Shown: piece by piece, positions 10,000 to 20,260 of the stretch
Numbering within the stretch: the first letter of the stretch is position 1
Layout: the number at the start of each line of letters is the position of its first letter
From: Cannabis sativa
Lineage: Eukaryota > Streptophyta > Magnoliopsida > Rosales > Cannabaceae
Reading direction: 5' to 3'
DNA: 64,000 bases
NCBI RefSeq assembly: GCF_029168945.1
Contig: NC_083605.1
Span: 74,604,969-74,668,968 of the forward strand
Program-made: the position numbers and the translations under genes
The notes under the pieces: generated by a model
Seen by the model: the letters and a program-made list of their open reading frames with translations, nothing else
What the model was told of the DNA's origin: nothing
Databases searched by the model: none

Positions 10000-11400
10000 C
10001 TCTCTATATATATATATATGTGAGATTAATTTAATTAATTAATTAATTTTTTTATATCCTCTTATTGGTATATCTATAGCTAAATATGCCTTTTAAAAAT
10101 GAATTATATATGTTTGACATAATTGGATCCCTTCTCATATATAATCTAGCTAGGGTTTTGTGGTTATCTTACTCTTGCATTTTGTTTTGGTTATAATTAT
10201 GTTCATTAATTCATATATATATATATATAAATATATATCTAACAACAGTATGATTTTTGCAGTTAGGGTTTTGTGAAGCTGCATGTGTCTCTCTCTCTCT
10301 CTCTCTCTCTGATGATGATGATCATAATGGTGATGTTTTTTAGTGAGAAATATATATATATGATGTTAATGAGGAAGAAAAGCTTATATATATAATTACA
10401 TCTATATATATATATAACAATAACAATTGTTTGTTTCTTTAATTTATTCTTGGGGTTTTACTTCTCTTTCCACCTGCAACAAGTTCCTAGACATGTATAT
10501 ATTGTCTCCAAGATGATGACCAAATTACCATATTGCCCTCCCATTATATTATGATAATAATTATATATTTCTAGCTAGTCTTTCTTTCTTTCACATCATT
10601 AATTTTGTACATCTATATATCTTTGAATTCAAACCATTTTCAGGAGTTTTCTTTGTTGGATTTTCGATCTGTACATGCCTACTTTTCTTTTATTACATTA
10701 ATATATATGCTAGTTAATCTCATATATATATTGCTTTGTATAATATAATATATATATGTGTGTATATATATATTAATAAAGAAATTAAAATCAATAAAAA
10801 TATATAACACAACAAGATTGGATATATATGTATATAATATGTCTTTGCATGAAAACCGAATCATAATATTAAGCTATATGACTCTCAATTTATACAAAAC
10901 CCTAAAATTATTATATAAGAAAAATATGTTTATTAACAATCTTTTACTCGTAAAATTTTTTTTTATAATTAAATATGAAAAAAATTAAAAATATATTTAG
11001 CCATAATAAATTATAATTTTTGTGACTAATATTTTTCAGCTACAAATTTTTTAATCACAATATATAGAAATTATTAATTATTAATTAGTCACAAATTTTT
11101 TCAGTTTTTATTGATTTTATTATAATTAATTAAAAATAAAACCTTTTGTATTAATAAATATAACTATGGGTGAAAAGTTACTCCATATTATAATCATTTC
11201 TCAGCATCCATATCCATATACCTATACTTATGGCTAATAATATTAGTTATATACATATAAAAATATAGATATAATATATATATAGTACGTACTTTCACCT
11301 TTATTTTACAATGTTAAAATTAATTAAGTGTATAGCTATATATTATTGTTTTGAATAATATTGATATACGTGTTGCGCATACAAAAATTTACCAAAAACA
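10000..11400. other. AT-rich DNA downstream of MIR319
   Basis: It contains (TC)n at 10288-10310, (TA)n runs and a GATGATGATG stretch near 10311. The pri-miRNA may extend into the first part. No protein-coding gene is supported; the open frames at 10679-10988 are tyrosine- and isoleucine-rich products of TATA repeats. Confidence 0.5.
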
Positions 11401-11406
11401 TATATA

Positions 11407-11647
11407 TCTTTATATATTAAAAGTGCTTATCTAACGACAATTCTTGGTTTAACAGAATATACTTAAAAATAAAAGAATATTCTGTTAAATTTAACAATTA
11501 GGTTGATCTCCCGTTAACAAATAAACCCAATAATTAAACTCAAAAAATTAAACAATCAAAAAAAATCATCTTAGTCACATATCTCTCTAACAAACCTATC
11601 TTGGGAGAATATTAATATTATTTTTTTTTTTTTTAAAAAAAGAAAAA
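11407..11647 (+). mobile_element. 5' fragment of a Helitron related to 1617-2439
   Basis: It starts TCTTTATATATTAAAAGTGC after a host A and follows the 5' end of the 1617-2439 Helitron, in opposite orientation, for about 230 bases. Shared features include the TTCTTGGTTTAACAGAATAT segment and the CTCTCTAACAAACCTATCTT segment. The match stops where a second Helitron 5' end begins at 11648, so its own 3' end is missing or replaced. Confidence 0.7.
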
Positions 11648-12034
11648 TCTTTATATATTAAAGTTAACATAGGAAGCAGAAATACTACTTCTATTGCAGA
11701 TATACCACTTCTGTCATTGACCCACTTTGTAGCTTTATAAATGGAGATGTTTATATAATATTAACACTTTACAAAATATTTATAAATATAAACTTACATT
11801 ACAATGCTATGTTAAAAAAAGAACTAATAATAGAATAATCTAATACTCCAATAATAAATTTATTTACAATTTTATAATTACACTAATATTATTTTTAATA
11901 CATTATTAAATAATATTTCAAATATAAATATTTAATTTTTTCAAACAAAAAATTTGTAATCTTTAAAAATAAAATACATTCAAAATCTTAAAAAGACCAA
12001 AATCTTAAATAAAACTAGCAATACGTTTACCTAG
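11648..12034 (+). mobile_element. Short Helitron-like element
   Basis: It begins TCTTTATATATTAAAG after A (11647) and ends TTTACCTAG (12031-12034 = CTAG) before T. The 3' hairpin is weak, so the 3' end is less certain than for the 1617-2439 element. It has no coding capacity at 387 bp. Confidence 0.55.
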
Positions 12035-12742
12035 TATATATAAATATATATATAGTTGTGTGTTTTTTATTTCAAAGTGTCTTGACTCTAAATAATATTA
12101 ATTATCACAACATTAGGTATAGTGTTTTAATTAATTGTATACAAAATATGCACATATATATCACTAATTATCTCTCTTTTATTATACATCTAACGATTTT
12201 TTATTTACGATGAAAATTACACATAATTAATAATAATAAGTTCGAATATAAGAATAACACATCGTTTAAGTGAAGGACATAAATTATAAATTATTTTTCA
12301 GAAATTTAAACAATAAAACTTCTATAACATATCCTCAAACAGCATTATCAACTTATTAAAAACACTCTTTTTTTTATTATTAATATATCTTAACATGATC
12401 GAGTGAAATAAAAAGACACCTTTATATAAAAAATATATATATATAAAATTTAATTATAAATAAACAAACTTTAATTTGCTTAAAAAGTACTTTTAAAAAT
12501 TTTAAAATTCAATTTTGCTGAATTAATATTATTTAAAAGTCGTAAATTGGTAGTGGTCTTTTCCTACTGAAGACCAAATAGTAATATATAAATATATCTA
12601 TATATATATATATTTATATAACCTGGCACACACTATATATACATACTCTGCCATATATATAGTTCTTCCTTGAATTCCCAAAATCGAATCTCTGAATTAA
12701 CTAAGACAACTCTCCAAACCAAAGATGGTGTAGTTCTATATG

Positions 12743-12786
<44 letters not shown>

Positions 12787-15120
12787 ATGTGCCTTTGTAT
12801 TATTATAGTATTGATCAGAGCCATTTATAATTAATGTCACAGAGAGACAATTAATTAAATAAATTTGGATATGTCATGATTCAGCAATGCACCATCTTTA
12901 GCAAACACATATAATTAGTGCTTAATTATTTTGTCATTATTGTTATAATTTTGATATATATATTTTTAAATTTAATAATGATCAATTGAAGAATTTTCCA
13001 GGTGCCTAGTCTCCCAATGGTTTTAGGGGGTTTAAAAATTTGGGTTTTAATTAATTATATAATTAATATATATATAAGGATGGGATTTGACAAGGAATAT
13101 AATTTTTGCATCAAACTATATAATTATTAAAATTAAAATATCTATAAGTGTTGTTGTAAAGTTTGATCTTCCTTTATTCTCTGGGTCCTGGATGTTCCTG
13201 CCCATTTGGAAAAGGTTAATTTAGTGTTTAATTTAACTCCTTTAATTAATTAATTGTCACAATGTCTTGTCTAGCATCTCTAAAGAGATATATATGAACT
13301 AAAATCTTTCTCCAGAAGAATCAGATAGGATTGTTTTTGTCCTATTATATATTAATTATATATGCTAACCCAAATAATTAATTATATATGAACATGATGA
13401 TAATGAACACAATATTAAAATTAACAAACTAACTAATTATTAAATAAGTTAGTACACCCCACAAATTTCTTAGTTCTTATATTTTGGTATTTAGGAAAAT
13501 TTTAAAAATATTTTTAAATTTTTTAAAAAATTTCAAATAATTTATAATATCGAAAATAAAATTTAAATATTTTATGACATGTAACTATTTTTACATATAT
13601 ATATATAAATATAAATATAATCAACTATTTGAATTAATTTTTGATATTGTAAACTATTCAAAAAATTTTAAAAAATTTATAAGTGGCCGATCTTAAATAA
13701 CTAAAATATATACGATCATGAAAAAAAAAAAAAACTAAAAAATTAGTCACCTAAATACCAAAACAAATAAATGTACTACAAATTTTTCCCTCTAAGTCAC
13801 TAACGAATAAAAAAAAAAAAAATTAACTACAACATACACAATCAAAATAAAATCTACGATGCATGAACTTTCCTCGCCATCACTCAAAGATACATATTAA
13901 AATTGTTACATGCAACAAACTCAAGATCCAGGTCTAATACCAACAACTTACTCCAAATAAAAAGATATAAATAGGGATAGCTTTAGAGCTTTTTATCAAT
14001 AGATCAAGAAATTTTTTATCAAAGAAAGGGTCCAGTTGTGCTCCCAAGTGTATGTAAGAAAGATAGAAAGAAGATGTATTCTTAATTTTTAGGTTTTTAG
14101 GATGAAGTTCTATAAATTTTCGTGTTTTTTCTATATTTTTCATCACTGATTTCATTAATATTTTTTCTATAACTACTTCTCAATCATGTATTGTGTACTA
14201 ATCTCTCTAGTTAATTAGGAAGACGATGATGGTACTGGTCTCTAGGGTTCGAGAGTTAATGGTTTTGTTGATTACTCTTAAATAACCTTATTTGAACTAG
14301 GTTTATTGAGGATTTTGTGTTTTTTGTTACTAAATTATTTTTTTTGTTCTCTGTCGTATGAACGTAAAATGAACTATTAGTTTAGAACTTAAGTCTTATT
14401 AATTTCCAACAAATATATTGAGTTGGTGTAATAGAAAGTATTAAAATGACAAAAAAAATTTAAAATGATAAAAAAATGTTTTCTATTCTCACTTTTAAAA
14501 ACACAATTTTAAAAATTGAAAACTGAAAAACACAGCCAAACATGCTTTATAGTTTTCTCATATTTTTCAATCTTTTTTTAAATTTTTCTCATAAAATAAC
14601 TTTTTTTTTTTAAAAAAAAAGGGTACTTTTTGTATAGATAGTATAAAAATTCATCAAATTTGTAATTTTCTCTATAAAGATCTTTCTTTTTTAATAAGCA
14701 TATAAAGATCATTTAGTTACATATGTTTGGAAGATTATTAGATAATGGAGTGGAAAGAAAAAGTGGTAGAAAAACTATAGTAGAGTGAATGTGCATGTTA
14801 GAATATTGTGAATTATACTGCATGTTAGCTAATAAGTTTATAAGTGTTTAACATACAAAATTTAGTTCTAATAATACAAAAATTGCTATTTATGCATATT
14901 ATTTTCTTTCTCAACATTTGAATTGCATTAGATTAGCATACTATATTTCAACAAATTGTTTCAAAAAAAATAATGAAATGTTTACATTTAAAAGGGAAGA
15001 TTTTGCAATAGTTGTTATAGTTCGGGTTAAAAAAATAATAAATAAAATAAAATAATATTAAGAGGAAAAAATTTCTATAGTTTGGAAAAAAAAAAAAAAA
15101 AACTATTTTCCTTTTAAAAA
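12035..15120. other. AT-rich intergenic DNA with decayed MITEs
   Basis: A (TA)n run lies near 12748-12790. A family A fold-back MITE lies at about 13480-13790, and a decayed relative of the 46428-46867 MITE near 14440-14560 (AAAACACAATTTTAAAAATTG, GCCAAACATGCT). No gene is supported. The frame at 13934-14155 has no coding character that I can recognise. Confidence 0.5.
13480..13790. mobile_element. Fold-back MITE, family A copy 3 (decayed)
   Basis: Segments around TATTTAGGAAAATTTTAAAA (left) and AATTAGTCACCTAAATACCA (right) match the arms of the copies at 5565-5965 and 6325-6750, with many changes. Ends are approximate. Confidence 0.5.
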
Positions 15121-15129
15121 AGATGAATT

Positions 15130-15358
15130 TCTGTCCTTTTCGTCATTGTTGTCCATTTATGCCGTTTTTCCCTTGTGTCATTTTTGTCGATTATTGTCGT
15201 TTTACTCCATTAGTGTCGTTTAGTTTCGTTATTCAAAAGTCAAAATAGTCATTTATCAAGTCCTGTTGTTTTTTTTTATTTCAGTGTCGTTTGAGGACAT
15301 TTTTAAGCTTGTTGTCGTTTTTATCCTATAGTGTCGTTTCATTTGTGTCGTTTTTCTT
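15130..15358. repeat. Irregular array of GTCGTTT-like motifs
   Basis: TGTCGTTT or one-mismatch forms (GCCGTTT, GTCATTT, TTCGTTA) recur about ten times in 230 bases at irregular spacing. It resembles a decayed tandem array. I recognise no function. Confidence 0.5.
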
Positions 15359-15430
15359 TATAATTTTCATATGGTAATTGTTATTCAAATTTTGTAATTT
15401 TTGTTTTGGTTAGGCACCCTCTAATAATAA

Positions 15431-16019
15431 ATAGAGTAATTTGCGGCAAAATTCCCTCAACTATCAATTTACTTGCAAAAAACCATCCAACCTCATATTT
15501 TGGTGGGATAACCCTCCAAAGTACTGTTCTCTTTACATTTGAAAGGTATCGTCTGTCCAACCTCATTAAGTCCTAATTTTGTCCACGTGGCAATGACAGG
15601 TCACTATAAAATTATCCTACGTGGCAATATTTTACAAAATTAAAATAAAAATAAAAATAAAAAATTTAAGAGTAATTTGCGGTAAAACTTTCCCAACTAT
15701 CAATTTACTTGCAAAAAACCATCCAACCTTAAAGTTTTTTGGATGGTTTTTTGAAAGTAAATTAATAGTTGGGCAGTTTCGCCGCAAATTACACTTAAAG
15801 TTTTTATTTTATTTTGTAAAATATGGCCACATAGGATAATTGTTTAGTGACATGTCATTGCCACGTGGGTAAAATTAGGACTTAACGAGGCTGGACAAAC
15901 GACACCTTAAAAATGTAAACGGAACAGTACTTTGGAGGATTTTCCCACCAAAATATGAGGTTGGATGGTTTTTTGCAAGTAAATTAATAGTTGGGGGGTT
16001 TTGCCGCAAATTACTCTAA
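15431..16019. mobile_element. MULE-type fold-back element with exact 9-bp target duplication
   Basis: The outer inverted repeats start GAGTAATTTGCGGCAAAAT on the left and GAGTAATTTGCGGCAAAAC on the other strand at the right, and run nearly to the centre. TAATAAATA is duplicated exactly on both sides (15422-15430, 16020-16028). The GAGTWATTTGCGGC terminus is shared with the Pack-MULE at 6939-8348, so the two belong to related MULE families. The centre holds another copy of the same terminus as a smaller hairpin (15671-15797). Confidence 0.88.
15671..15797. mobile_element. Inner hairpin nested in the fold-back MULE
   Basis: GAGTAATTTGCGGTAAAACT (15671) faces GTGTAATTTGCGGCGAAACT on the other strand (ending about 15797), and the arms meet around AAAGTTTTTTGG. 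The inner arms carry the same AACTATCAATTTACTTGC segment as the outer ones. The inner part is thus a compact copy of the element termini placed inside its own centre. No clear target duplication is visible for the inner copy. Confidence 0.7.
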
Positions 16020-16237
16020 TAAATACCCTAATTTTTAGTGTGCTCTCGATTAAAATTCACAAACCCAATTTTTTTTTTTTTTTGAAAATTACCATATATA
16101 CTATTTTTTAATTATTTTTTTTTTTTTCAAATTTACGGTTTGGGTTTGGGTTTAAAGTGAAAAAAAAAAAAAAAATTACCTTTTTTTCTCAATGAAAGGG
16201 TCTTCAAAAAATAAGAAGCAAATTGGTGAAATTAAAT

Positions 16238-18658
16238 TGTAATTCCATTTGTGTTATCGCCTTATTGTCTTTGGGTTTTTTCTCTGTAAGCGCAATTCCA
16301 ATACTAAATGCTAAATTTAGTGTTAAATCAACCCAAAAATGATAGAATTGAATTGGTATTTGCTAAGTACAATTATATTTTGATTTTTAGAGATTCTCAT
16401 AGTTAGATTAAATATTAGTAAATTTTAATTGTATTAAAAATAAAATTTATTAGTTAATATTCGTATGAATATTTGATAATAAGATTGTTATATGTAATAG
16501 AATTATATAATATGTATACGTATAGTTATTATTATATAAAAATTTATAATATATATAAGTTTAGAAAAAAAAAACGTAAATTTAGTAAAAAAAAGAAATA
16601 AATTAGTTTAAATAATGAATTGAGGGTTTAATTTGTTAGAGTAGATATTTATTTAAAACTATCATTTTAATATTCTGAAAATAATAATAAAAAATTGAAT
16701 AAATAATTAGTCATATTTTTAATTTGAAATTTAAATCTTTTATACGGTTGGTATATATGCGTATATACCTCATATAAGATACATTTTTTTTTTCAAAACC
16801 CTAGCAGCCATATACCTATCGTATCCTTCTTTTCTCTAAAAATATCACTTTCTTTATGTCACCAAATAGATAGTTCTAACCCTGAAACCTTTGGAGTCAA
16901 CAATCAGCCACTCGTATCTGAACACCACTATTTTGTGTCTTCTGAACTGAGCAACTCGAAATCTTGAGGTAATTTATTTGGGTATTAACGATAATATAAA
17001 CTAAATTCGTAGTTGTATTTTTATTTTCGTTTTTAGAGAAATAGCCTATCATAAAATTACCATATCTCTCTCGTCGTGTCCGTGTTCAGTTTTCTAGGTA
17101 CCGTTTTAAAGATAATTTAATGGTCTATATTTTTTGTGAAGAAACTTTTCCCTAATTCTGGTTATTTCGGTGTGAAAAAAAATTCATCTTTTTATGCTGC
17201 CTGTCGAATTACAGTTTTTTCACATTTTCTTTCATTATTGCCTCAGTAAAAGTATAATATCTCTCTCGATATCTATTATTTTCCAGCGATTCTGGTATCG
17301 CTAGAAAGATAATTCGATAATCTATATTTTCTTTGAAGAAACGTTTCCCTAATTTAGGGTTCTGACTTGTCAAAAGTTGGTATCTTTACTCGGTTAGGAT
17401 ATCTTATTTTATGTTTTGTTTCAGAAAAAGTATCCTTAGTAAAAACTCAGTATCTCTCTCAATTTTGATCCATTTTAAAAGATCTTTATCTCGTTTTAAA
17501 GCTTAAGAAGAGAGCTACATTTTTGTTGAAGGAAAATCTGTCTGGATCGGGGTGTAACTATATTTAAAATTATTATTATTAAACTATATTCAGAAATCAA
17601 CATGATCCAGGATTTTAAAGAAAATGTTTTAATAAAATATCCATAAATCCTAGGTTATAACTTCGATTTTGATGATCTCTATACCGTTAGAAAGGTCTTT
17701 CGATTATCTAAAAACTTTGTGAACAGTAGGATTTCTAATTCAAACGTTTTATGAGTCAAATTCTGATCTAAACTTTCTGTATAGTAAGAATTACAAATAT
17801 ATTGAGTTTATCGGTGGTTTAAGTGTTAGCTAATTGTTGATACGGCCTAGAAGATATCGTAAGAGTTAATTACAGCGGAGTTGAGGTAAGGAAAAATAAT
17901 TATACATTATACTTGTACTTTTTATATGATTTGAATACTTAGTGAGACTTGTTGAATTAGTTGTATTGAAACTTTAGAATATGATAGTTTCGGTGAAATA
18001 GTATTTTGTCAATCGATTGTATATGGTTTTTTAATCATGTTCCATGTACTTAGACGTGGTTGGAAACCACACATGTATGGTGATGTGGTAAGAGGGGCAG
18101 TGTACATAAGGGTGCACTGGCCATTGGTATTGCGTTCAGGTTAAGAACATAAGACACTCCAGATTTGTATGGAAGCTGGAGTGTGAGTGTGTGATAAATC
18201 TGTATTAGTGTGGCTGCCTCTATTTAAAAACATGATGGATTTGTTGTATGGTTGATGTATATAATTGTGCTATGGTGTGTGAGTGCTTGTACATGGTATT
18301 TTTTTTTCCTTACTGGACTTTGCAGCTCACCCCTTATTTACTCCCCATGTGTACATAAGTAAGCCTATAAACTTTCGGTGGCAAATTGGGTCTGGATAGC
18401 ATGGGGTGTATCTCGTGAGATCATGTAACTACGTGTGAACTTGGCCATCTTCCGGTAAAAGTCACTTTTAAATTCATAAAACTTATTGTGGATGTTGTCT
18501 TTTAGTTTTCTATTGCATTTACTTAAATAGTAACACTTTGATTTCAACTGGGTACCCATATTTTGAAAATTATTATTTTTTAAAAAATAAAGGCAACATT
18601 AGTACTTTGATGCCAGTTCATTTATGGTATTTTATTTTAAATAAATGAGGGCATTACA
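16238..18658 (+). repeat. Long LTR in the left arm of the palindrome (3' end clear, 5' end tentative)
   Basis: The 3' end is GGGCATTACA at 18658, followed by AAT and then GGTACCAGAGCC, a tRNA-Met-type primer site. The 5' end is tentative: TGTAATTCC at 16238 is preceded by TAAAT, and the LTR-tail copy ending at 22413 is followed by TAAAC, which would be a five-base target duplication with one mismatch. Homology with the right arm supports LTR sequence from about 16586 on. Between 17060 and 17745 the LTR contains degenerate internal repeats. Confidence 0.6.
17060..17745 (+). repeat. Degenerate direct repeats inside the long LTR
   Basis: Blocks combining ATATCTCTCTCG, a GGTA(T/C)CG(C/T)T core, AGAAAGATAATT and GAAGAAACNTTTCCCTAAT recur near 17070-17160, 17260-17360, 17445-17540 and 17675-17740. 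Spacing is about 200 bp. The right arm holds the same series inverted. They may be regulatory repeats of the LTR promoter region; that is inference. Confidence 0.6.
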
Positions 18659-18780
18659 AATGGTACCAGAGCCACAGTTATATTGATCTTAAATTCACAC
18701 GACATACACACCATCGCTGCAAAGGATCAACTTGTCATCAAGTAAGTATGCTTTATTTGTGTTATGTCTTATATGTTAAG
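18659..18780 (+). promoter_or_regulatory. Primer-binding site and leader of the left-arm element
   Basis: Directly after the LTR, AATGGTACCAGAGCC matches the start of an initiator tRNA-Met primer site. The next ~110 bases, including CACACCATCGCTGCAAAGGA and TCAACTTGTCATCAAGTA, match the leader of the 5S-bearing Cassandra-type copy at 386-511 almost base for base. The right arm carries the same leader at 20130-20260, with a mutated primer site (ATAGTATTAGAGCC). Confidence 0.8.
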
Positions 18781-18829
18781 TTTGGTTAATTTCAATCTAG
18801 TATTTATTTTAAGTTGTGTAGAGTTAATA

Positions 18830-19424
18830 ATGAATCCAAACGTTGTTAAGGCAATTAAGGGCTTGAGACGTTTGCCGACATCTAACGAGAGAAGTAAACT
18901 TAAGAGAATAATAGAGTGGATAAAATTAATCAATGCATGGGGTAATTATGAGGAGAGAGCGTGTGTTGTTAATGGCACACGAGAAATATATAGTTATGCC
19001 ATACTCACTAAGGTCTGAGGAAACAAAAGCTCACCTAGATCAAATATGGAGACAAGTGAATGGAATTGGTTACATTTCAGAACATAACAAGTATAAAGAG
19101 TCGATTGAGAGATTCCTCAACACTTTCTCTGTCCTGGATGTGCGAATGAATGAACAAAATGTGAGAACCTTGCTCAACCATAAACTGAGGGCAGAATATC
19201 ATGACTACTACATTGCCAACATCCTAGAGACAACAGTTGGCATTTACTAGGATGCAAATTTTTTTGATTAAGAGCCAATTTCAAGAGACATCTTGGAGGA
19301 TGGTTTGACGTGGAATATCCGGATGAGCTTAAAGAAGAAATACAACTACCAGCAAACCCTGAGTCGGTGGAACAGTAAGGGGAGGACTCAGGAGACAATT
19401 TAGAAGAAGAGTCAGAAGACGTTT
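18830..19424 (+). pseudogene. Gag-like ORF of the palindromic element, left-arm copy (broken)
   Basis: The reading frame starts MNPNVVKAIKGLRR and, after a shift caused by a four-base gap near 18917, continues through REIYSYAILTKV. A second shift leads to SEHNKYKESIERFLNTFSVL and NHKLRAEYHDYY. The carboxyl end has a stop and a 27-bp gap compared with the right-arm copy. The position just after the leader is where gag lies in LTR elements. No zinc knuckle is visible and I do not recognise the protein family. The broken frame means no product from this copy. Confidence 0.6.
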
Positions 19425-19439
19425 AGCTTGGATTAGTCT

Positions 19440-19447
19440 AAAGCTAA
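19440..19447. other. Centre of the palindrome
   Basis: The eight bases AAAGCTAA separate the arms. The flanks TTAGCTTGGATTAGTCT and AGACTAATCCAAGCTGAAA are inverted copies, so the two halves meet almost without spacer. This would form a large cruciform or hairpin when single-stranded. Confidence 0.9.
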
Positions 19448-19468
19448 AGACTAATCCAAGCTGAAAGT

Positions 19469-20087
19469 CTATTCATCCTCTTCTTCCGAATCTTCTTCTG
19501 ACTCTTCTTCTAGATTGTCTCCTGAGTCCTCCCCTTGCTGTTCCACTGGCTCAGGGTTTGCTGGTAGTTGTATTTCTTCTTCAGACTCATTCGGATCTTC
19601 CACGTCAGAACCATCCTCCAAGATTTCTCTTAAAATTGGCTCATAATCAAAATTTTATGCATCCTTGTAAATGTCAACTATTGTCTTTGGGATGTTGGCA
19701 ATGTTGTAATCATGATATTCTGCGCCCAGTTTATGGTTGAGCAAGGTTCTCACACCTTGCTTATTCATTCGCACAACCAAGACAGAGAAAGTGTTGAGGA
19801 ATCTCTCAAACGACTCTTTATACTTGTTATGTTCTGAAATGTAACAACTCCGTTCACTTGTCTCCACATTCGATCTAGGTGAGCTCTTGCTTCCTCAGAC
19901 CTTAGTGAGTGTGACATAACTATATATTTCTCGAGTGCCATTAATAACACACACTCTCTCCTCATAATTACCCCATGCCTGGATTAATTTTATCCATATC
20001 CTCTATTATTCTCCTTAGTTTACTTCTATTGTTAGATGTCAGCAACCGTCTCAAGCCCTTAATTGCCTTAACTACGTTTGGATTCAT
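19469..20087 (-). pseudogene. Gag-like ORF of the palindromic element, right-arm copy, with acidic carboxyl tail
   Basis: Starting MNPNVVKAIKGLRR (ATG 20085-20087) the frame runs about 40 codons to a stop near 19968. It resumes shifted through ISEHNKYKESFERFLNTF, meets an in-frame stop near 19655 and then reads a strongly acidic end, EEESEEDSEEEDE, before a stop at 19469-19471. Allowing for the shifts, the protein would be about 200 residues: a basic N-terminus, a helical middle and an acidic tail. No protease, integrase or reverse transcriptase motif follows; the palindrome centre begins about 20 bases later. Family unknown; gag-like only by position. Confidence 0.55.
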
Positions 20088-20260
20088 TATTAACTCTGCA
20101 CAACCTAAAATAAATACTAGATTGAAATTAACCAAACTTAACATATAAGACATAACACAAATAAAGCATACTTACTTGATGACAAGTTGATCCTTTGCAG
20201 CGATGGTGTGTATTTCGTGTGAATATTCAAGATCAATGTAACTGTGGCTCTAATACTATT

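Larger units (their letters stand above)
16586..19439 (+). repeat. Left arm of a giant imperfect palindrome
   Basis: This arm runs into LTR, primer site, leader and gag-like ORF toward the centre. It is the reverse complement of 19448-22340, with roughly one difference in ten by eye plus small indels. One 27-bp gap near the centre and a four-base gap in the ORF are on this side. The match ends abruptly at TTAGCTTGGATTAGTCT, 8 bp from the other arm. The two arms have accumulated different changes, which argues against a recent assembly duplication. Confidence 0.9.

Noticed and set aside
9139..10988. Open frames around MIR319
   Set aside because: They are rich in Tyr, Ile and Asn from TATA and ATAT repeats, with no recognisable domain.
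18365..18559. 64-codon frame on the minus strand within the LTR
   Set aside because: It is antisense to the LTR and broken in the other arm.
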